A DNA stretch of 9,981 nucleotides, from NCBI GenBank assembly GCA_947461805.1, contig CANHMJ010000046.1, positions 1 to 9,981 on the forward strand. Direction: 5' to 3'. Both the position numbers and the translations under genes were made by a program. The stretch is from Burkholderiaceae bacterium. GTDB taxonomy: Bacteria > Pseudomonadota > Gammaproteobacteria > Burkholderiales > Burkholderiaceae. Below the pieces are notes generated by a model, which saw only the letters and a program-made list of their open reading frames with translations, was not told the origin of the DNA and searched no databases. This document shows positions 7,361-9,981 of the stretch, piece by piece; the stretch's first letter is position 1; each line of letters starts with the position of its first letter.

Positions 7361-8361
7361 GGCCGCCACTTATTCAGCATAGCCACTAAGGAAAGCATGA
7401 CTGGCACTTCGACCAAGACACCCACTACAGTTGCTAAGGCTGCGCCTGAGTTCAGCCCAAACAAGGAAATGGCTACCGCTACCGCAAGCTCAAAAAAGTT
7501 GGATGTTCCAATCAAACACGCTGGGCCTGCCACATCATGCGGCAACTTCATTCGTTTTGCGGCCCACCAGCTGATGAAAAAGATGCCATAGGTTTGCAAA
7601 ATCAATGGGATTGCAATCAAAACAATCACAAGCGGCTTATCAATAATCGTATTCGCCTGAAATGCAAAGAGCAGAACAACGGTTGCGATCAAACCCACAA
7701 TCGACCAGGGTTTGAGTTGCGCAACGAAATGCCCCACTGCATCATGGGACCTCTTGGCTAAAACAGAGCGCGTTGCAATCCCAGCGATGAGGGGTAGAAC
7801 CACGTACAACACAGTCGATAGAAGGAGCGTCTCCCACGGCACCGTGACATCGGTTACGCCCAATAGAAAAGCCGCGATGGGTGCAAACGCCACCACCATA
7901 ATCAGGTCGTTCACCGACACCTGCACTAAGGTGTAGTTGGCATCGCCCTTAACCAGTTGACTCCAGACAAAAACCATCGCAGTACACGGCGCTACACCAA
8001 GCAGGATCATCCCGGCGATGTACTCTTGGGCGGACTGGGGATCTACCCAGGGCACAAAAAGGTATTGAAAGAAGAGCACACCCAATGCGGCCATGGTGAA
8101 GGGCTTAACTAACCAGTTGATCACCAAGGTCAGAATCAAGCCTTGCGGCTTTTTGCGAATATCCCTTACGGCACTCCAATCAATTTGGATCATCATCGGG
8201 TAAATCCTGATCCAAATCAGTACGGCAACGATGAGGTTGACGTGCGCAAACTCAATCAATGCGATGGCCTCAAATGCTCCAGGCATGATCAAGCCCAGCA
8301 CTACGCCAGCAGCGATACCAAGGCCAACCCAGACCGTTAAAAACCGTTCAAATAGTCCCAC
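7357..8361 (-). CDS. acr3: ACR3-family arsenite efflux permease
   Basis: A 334-residue inner membrane transporter of the ACR3 (BART superfamily) type, which exports arsenite driven by the membrane potential or proton gradient. About ten hydrophobic segments are evident. Recognisable family stretches are the opening ERFLTVWVGLGIAAG, IWIRIYPMMIQIDW, INWLVKPFTMA, LLGVAPCTAMVFVWS, PLILQTYGIFF, GTSNFFELAVAVA and GVLVEVPVML. C126 within APCTAM and E318 within VEVPVM correspond to the cysteine and glutamate known to matter in ACR3 proteins. This is not the unrelated ArsB family. The start codon is GTG at 8361, two bases after the arsC stop; AAGG inside the arsC end lies seven bases upstream and serves as ribosome site. 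Its stop overlaps the arsH ATG. Confidence 0.96.
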   Translation of the reverse strand: MGLFERFLTVWVGLGIAAGVVLGLIMPGAFEAIALIEFAHVNLIVAVLIWIRIYPMMIQIDWSAVRDIRKKPQGLILTLVINWLVKPFTMAALGVLFFQYLFVPWVDPQSAQEYIAGMILLGVAPCTAMVFVWSQLVKGDANYTLVQVSVNDLIMVVAFAPIAAFLLGVTDVTVPWETLLLSTVLYVVLPLIAGIATRSVLAKRSHDAVGHFVAQLKPWSIVGLIATVVLLFAFQANTIIDKPLVIVLIAIPLILQTYGIFFISWWAAKRMKLPHDVAGPACLIGTSNFFELAVAVAISLFGLNSGAALATVVGVLVEVPVMLSLVAMLNKWRP

Positions 8362-8363
8362 GT

Positions 8364-8852
8364 TTAGACCTTAGCCAATTTTTTAAGTTCACTTTGGATG
8401 CTGAGCGCATCGAGTTTTTCAAGGGGAAGATCAGCCAACATATCAATACGTTTTTTAAGGCCAATCATCACCTCCCGAAAAGCCCTGCGCTTATCTTCGT
8501 CACTGCCGCTCACTTGCGATGGGTCCGGAAAACCCCAGTGGGCTGTCGCTGGATTACCGGGCCAAATTGGGCATACTTCACCGGCCGCATTGTCGCAAAC
8601 CGTAATAATGAAATCCATCTTAGGCGTATTAAGCAAAGCGAATTCATCCCAGTTTTTAGAGCGCAGTTTGCTGTTGTCGTATCCGAGTTCGCCTGCGATT
8701 TCAGCAGCAAAGGGATTGACCCGGGTGCCAGGCGTCGAACCCGCAGAGTAGCCAACAAAGCGACCGCTCGGATGGGTTGAAGCCAAAGCCTCACCTAAAA
8801 CAGAACGTGCAGAATTGTGGGTGCACAAAAATAGAATGTTGTACGGCTTCAT
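8364..8852 (-). CDS. arsC: Arsenate reductase, low-molecular-weight phosphatase type
   Basis: A 162-residue protein of the LMW tyrosine-phosphatase-like arsenate reductases, which convert arsenate to arsenite in the cytosol so that the efflux pump can remove it. The active-site loop is CTHNSARS at 10-17, giving the CX5R motif with nucleophile C10 and R16. The likely resolving cysteines are C86 (ITVCDNAAG) and C94 (EVCPIWPG). D110 in HWGFPDP is the likely general acid. The C-x7-C spacing resembles the thioredoxin-coupled S. aureus type more than the glutaredoxin-coupled E. coli R773 type, which is a different fold; the electron donor here is an inference. The ATG at 8852 overlaps the arsR stop as ATGA, so translation is probably coupled. 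Confidence 0.95.
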   Translation of the reverse strand: MKPYNILFLCTHNSARSVLGEALASTHPSGRFVGYSAGSTPGTRVNPFAAEIAGELGYDNSKLRSKNWDEFALLNTPKMDFIITVCDNAAGEVCPIWPGNPATAHWGFPDPSQVSGSDEDKRRAFREVMIGLKKRIDMLADLPLEKLDALSIQSELKKLAKV

Positions 8853-9178
8853 TGGGCTTTTGCCTTTCGAGTAAGGGGTTTAGGAAGACAGGATTGACCG
8901 CCGCAGCAGTTATCGAGTAGAAATTCAACTAAGGCCGTGGTGTGAACTGCATTGGGCCGGTAAATTAAATTGCGGCTTTGGCGCTCTTGCGTGATCAGCT
9001 GAGCTTGCATCAATTCTTTTAGATGAAAGCTCAAAGTGGCATTGGGTATACCCAGCATTTCATGGATTTGCGTTGGCGTTAAACCGACATCGCCTTTTTG
9101 CACAATCAGACGAAATACATTAAGCCTGGATTCCTGCCCTAAGGCGAGAAAGGAGTTGACTGCCTCGATATTTTTCAT
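8849..9178 (-). CDS. arsR: ArsR-family arsenite-responsive repressor
   Basis: A 109-residue winged helix-turn-helix repressor of the ArsR/SmtB family. It binds DNA at the ars promoter and lets go when arsenite binds. The helix-turn-helix covers about residues 33-62, with TPTQIHEMLGIPNATLSFHL and KELMQAQLITQERQSRNLIY forming the recognition helix and wing. The classical E. coli metal box ELCVCDL is absent. Instead, C91, C92 and C97 stand near the C-terminus in NCCGGQSC, similar in kind to the C-terminal cysteine triad described for the Acidithiobacillus ferrooxidans ArsR. It is the first gene of the operon and overlaps arsC by four bases. The Shine-Dalgarno-like GGAA lies within the right arm (minus sense) of the likely operator and close to the ATG. 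Confidence 0.95.
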   Translation of the reverse strand: MKNIEAVNSFLALGQESRLNVFRLIVQKGDVGLTPTQIHEMLGIPNATLSFHLKELMQAQLITQERQSRNLIYRPNAVHTTALVEFLLDNCCGGQSCLPKPLTRKAKAQ

Positions 9179-9200
9179 ATTTCCATGATAATGGAAATAT
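9177..9200 (-). promoter_or_regulatory. Likely ArsR operator at the arsR start
   Basis: A perfect 10-bp inverted repeat: ATATTTCCAT at 9177-9186, spacer GATA, and ATGGAAATAT at 9191-9200. ArsR-family dimers bind such palindromes at their own promoters. The repeat covers the ribosome site and touches the first two bases of the arsR start codon (9178-9176), so the transcript leader must be very short or the site blocks initiation directly. A possible -35 TTGCTG lies just upstream on the minus strand, 16 bases before a weak TATTTC that falls in the repeat; these boxes are uncertain. Confidence 0.72.
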
Positions 9201-9220
9201 TTGACTGATTCATGACAGCA

Positions 9221-9254
9221 AAAAAATAAGGGCTATGTCGATCCCATAGCCCTT
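9221..9254 (-). terminator. Intrinsic terminator of the Rrf2-family gene
   Basis: A 10-bp stem pairs 9228-9237 (AAGGGCTATG) with 9245-9254 (CATAGCCCTT) around a 7-base loop. On the minus strand the stem is followed by a T-rich run (9229-9221, with one A). It begins 21 bases after the stop of the Rrf2-family gene at 9276 and separates it from the arsR promoter. On the plus strand only four T follow, so it would be weaker in that direction. Confidence 0.88.
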
Positions 9255-9275
9255 TTGTACGAAATGAAAAACCGT

Positions 9276-9839
9276 TTAGCTTTTAAGGGCCTTATTGTTA
9301 AGCTGACCACCCCAGCTAAACACCGAATTGGCAATGTTACCGATGTCTTTTGCCATGCGCTTGGGTGACTGCGCAATCATGGGCTTCAAATTGCTAAGCA
9401 TTTTCTTTGCTTTCTTTTGATCGACTTTTTTGTGGATCAAATTGGCATCCGGCAAATCGGGCGCATTGCTTTTTGGCGGCAACAAGGTGGCTAAGGAAAT
9501 GGAATCCATGTACAACTCCATCTTGACAGCCAGATCACGCCAAATCGCCCCGTCCATACCGTCCACTAGAGAACCCTTGGAGTGGTCCACTGCGCGCATG
9601 ATGTCACCAATCGACACCTCATGCGGTTGGCGTGTTAACCAATATCCCCCACCTGGACCTTTGTGGCTGTCAATCAATTGGGCGGTTTTCAAATTACTGA
9701 AAATCTGCTCTAAGTAAGAAACCGAAATATCGGTCTGCTTGCTGATGTTTTGCAAATTAATCGCATACTTACCCTGAGATTGGCTCGCCAAACTAACCAA
9801 GGCCTCGACGGCATAACGACTTTTGGTGGTGATTTTCAT
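9276..9839 (-). CDS. Rrf2-family transcriptional regulator lacking all cysteines
   Basis: A 187-residue regulator. Residues 1-85 match the Rrf2 winged helix domain: MKITTKSRYAVEALVSLA at the start, then ISVSYLEQIFSNLKTAQLI and the GPGGGYWLTR wing. The later AIWRDLAVKMELYMDSISLATLL (98-120) aligns with the IscR dimer helix. The loop that in IscR carries three cysteines for a [2Fe-2S] cluster is about 11 residues shorter here, and the whole protein has no cysteine, so it cannot hold an IscR-type cluster. Residues 121-187 form an extension with a lysine-rich part (137-152). I chose the ATG at 9839 because IscR-like proteins start at this point and AAGGAG lies nine bases upstream; an ATG at 9845 would leave only three. 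The regulated genes are unknown. It ends at a good terminator, so it is probably transcribed alone. Confidence 0.9.
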   Translation of the reverse strand: MKITTKSRYAVEALVSLASQSQGKYAINLQNISKQTDISVSYLEQIFSNLKTAQLIDSHKGPGGGYWLTRQPHEVSIGDIMRAVDHSKGSLVDGMDGAIWRDLAVKMELYMDSISLATLLPPKSNAPDLPDANLIHKKVDQKKAKKMLSNLKPMIAQSPKRMAKDIGNIANSVFSWGGQLNNKALKS

Positions 9840-9981
9840 ATGCATCTGCTCCTTGTGGATCTTGATGCATACACTCTAGCCCCAAATTAATTCATTTAAA
9901 AGTAGATAATTACGTAATATATTTTCGTTATTTACTGAATGTTATCCTACAATTGCTCTATAAAATTCATTGAAACAAAAC
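9840..9981. promoter_or_regulatory. AT-rich upstream region of the Rrf2-family gene
   Basis: This noncoding stretch to the window edge holds the ribosome site AAGGAG (9854-9849, minus strand), then very AT-rich DNA. It contains the perfect 10-bp palindrome ATTACGTAAT at 9909-9918 and an imperfect inverted repeat GTAGATAA (9902-9909) / TTATTTAC (9928-9935), either of which could be an operator for the regulator itself. TATAAAAT at 9959-9966 on the plus strand resembles a -10 box for a gene starting beyond the window, but no good -35 matches it. Confidence 0.4.

Noticed and set aside
9197..9218. ATATTTGACT resembling half of an IscR-type binding site upstream of arsR
   Set aside because: The second half does not match, and the bases partly belong to the arsR inverted repeat, so the resemblance is likely chance.

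Overview
The window reads as an ordinary chromosomal segment of a betaproteobacterium. Gene content, protein style and the cluster chorismate synthase / CBS protein / YihY / WrbA / DUF2069 suggest Burkholderiaceae, probably Polynucleobacter-like (moderate GC, compact intergenic gaps). This assignment comes from recognising protein families, not from a search. No tRNA, rRNA, CRISPR array, insertion sequence or phage gene was seen. No stretch over 300 bases lacks a gene.

Left part (1-2410, minus strand): the 3'-truncated gene for chorismate synthase (aroC, running off the left edge), a two-CBS-domain protein just upstream of it, and a YihY/BrkB-family membrane protein. A divergent plus-strand run (2487-4966) follows: a WrbA-type flavodoxin-like quinone oxidoreductase, a small DUF2069 membrane protein starting right after its stop codon, and an FAD-linked oxidase of the D-2-hydroxyacid / D-2-hydroxyglutarate dehydrogenase type 11 bases further on. 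These three look like one transcription unit.

Middle part (4978-6561, minus): an exported four-cysteine protein resembling the Rap1a/Tai immunity family, preceded by a DUF3300 lipoprotein with a duplicated central motif and a glycine/arginine-rich tail. The two probably form an envelope gene pair; the DUF3300 gene appears to start with TTG.

Right part (6632-9178, minus): a complete, tightly packed arsenic resistance operon, arsR-arsC-acr3-arsH. Two junctions overlap by ATGA, one gap is 2 bases, and a perfect 10-bp inverted repeat sits over the arsR start region as the likely operator. ArsR senses arsenite, ArsC reduces arsenate to arsenite, ACR3 exports arsenite, and ArsH is a flavoprotein linked to organoarsenical oxidation and redox defence.

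The right edge (9276-9839, minus) carries an Rrf2-family regulator with the IscR-like N-terminal half but no cysteine at all and a long basic C-terminal extension. It is followed by a clear intrinsic terminator and preceded by an AT-rich control region with a palindrome. I found no convincing entirely new system. The items most worth a second look are the DUF3300-Rap1a-like pair and the cysteine-free Rrf2 protein.
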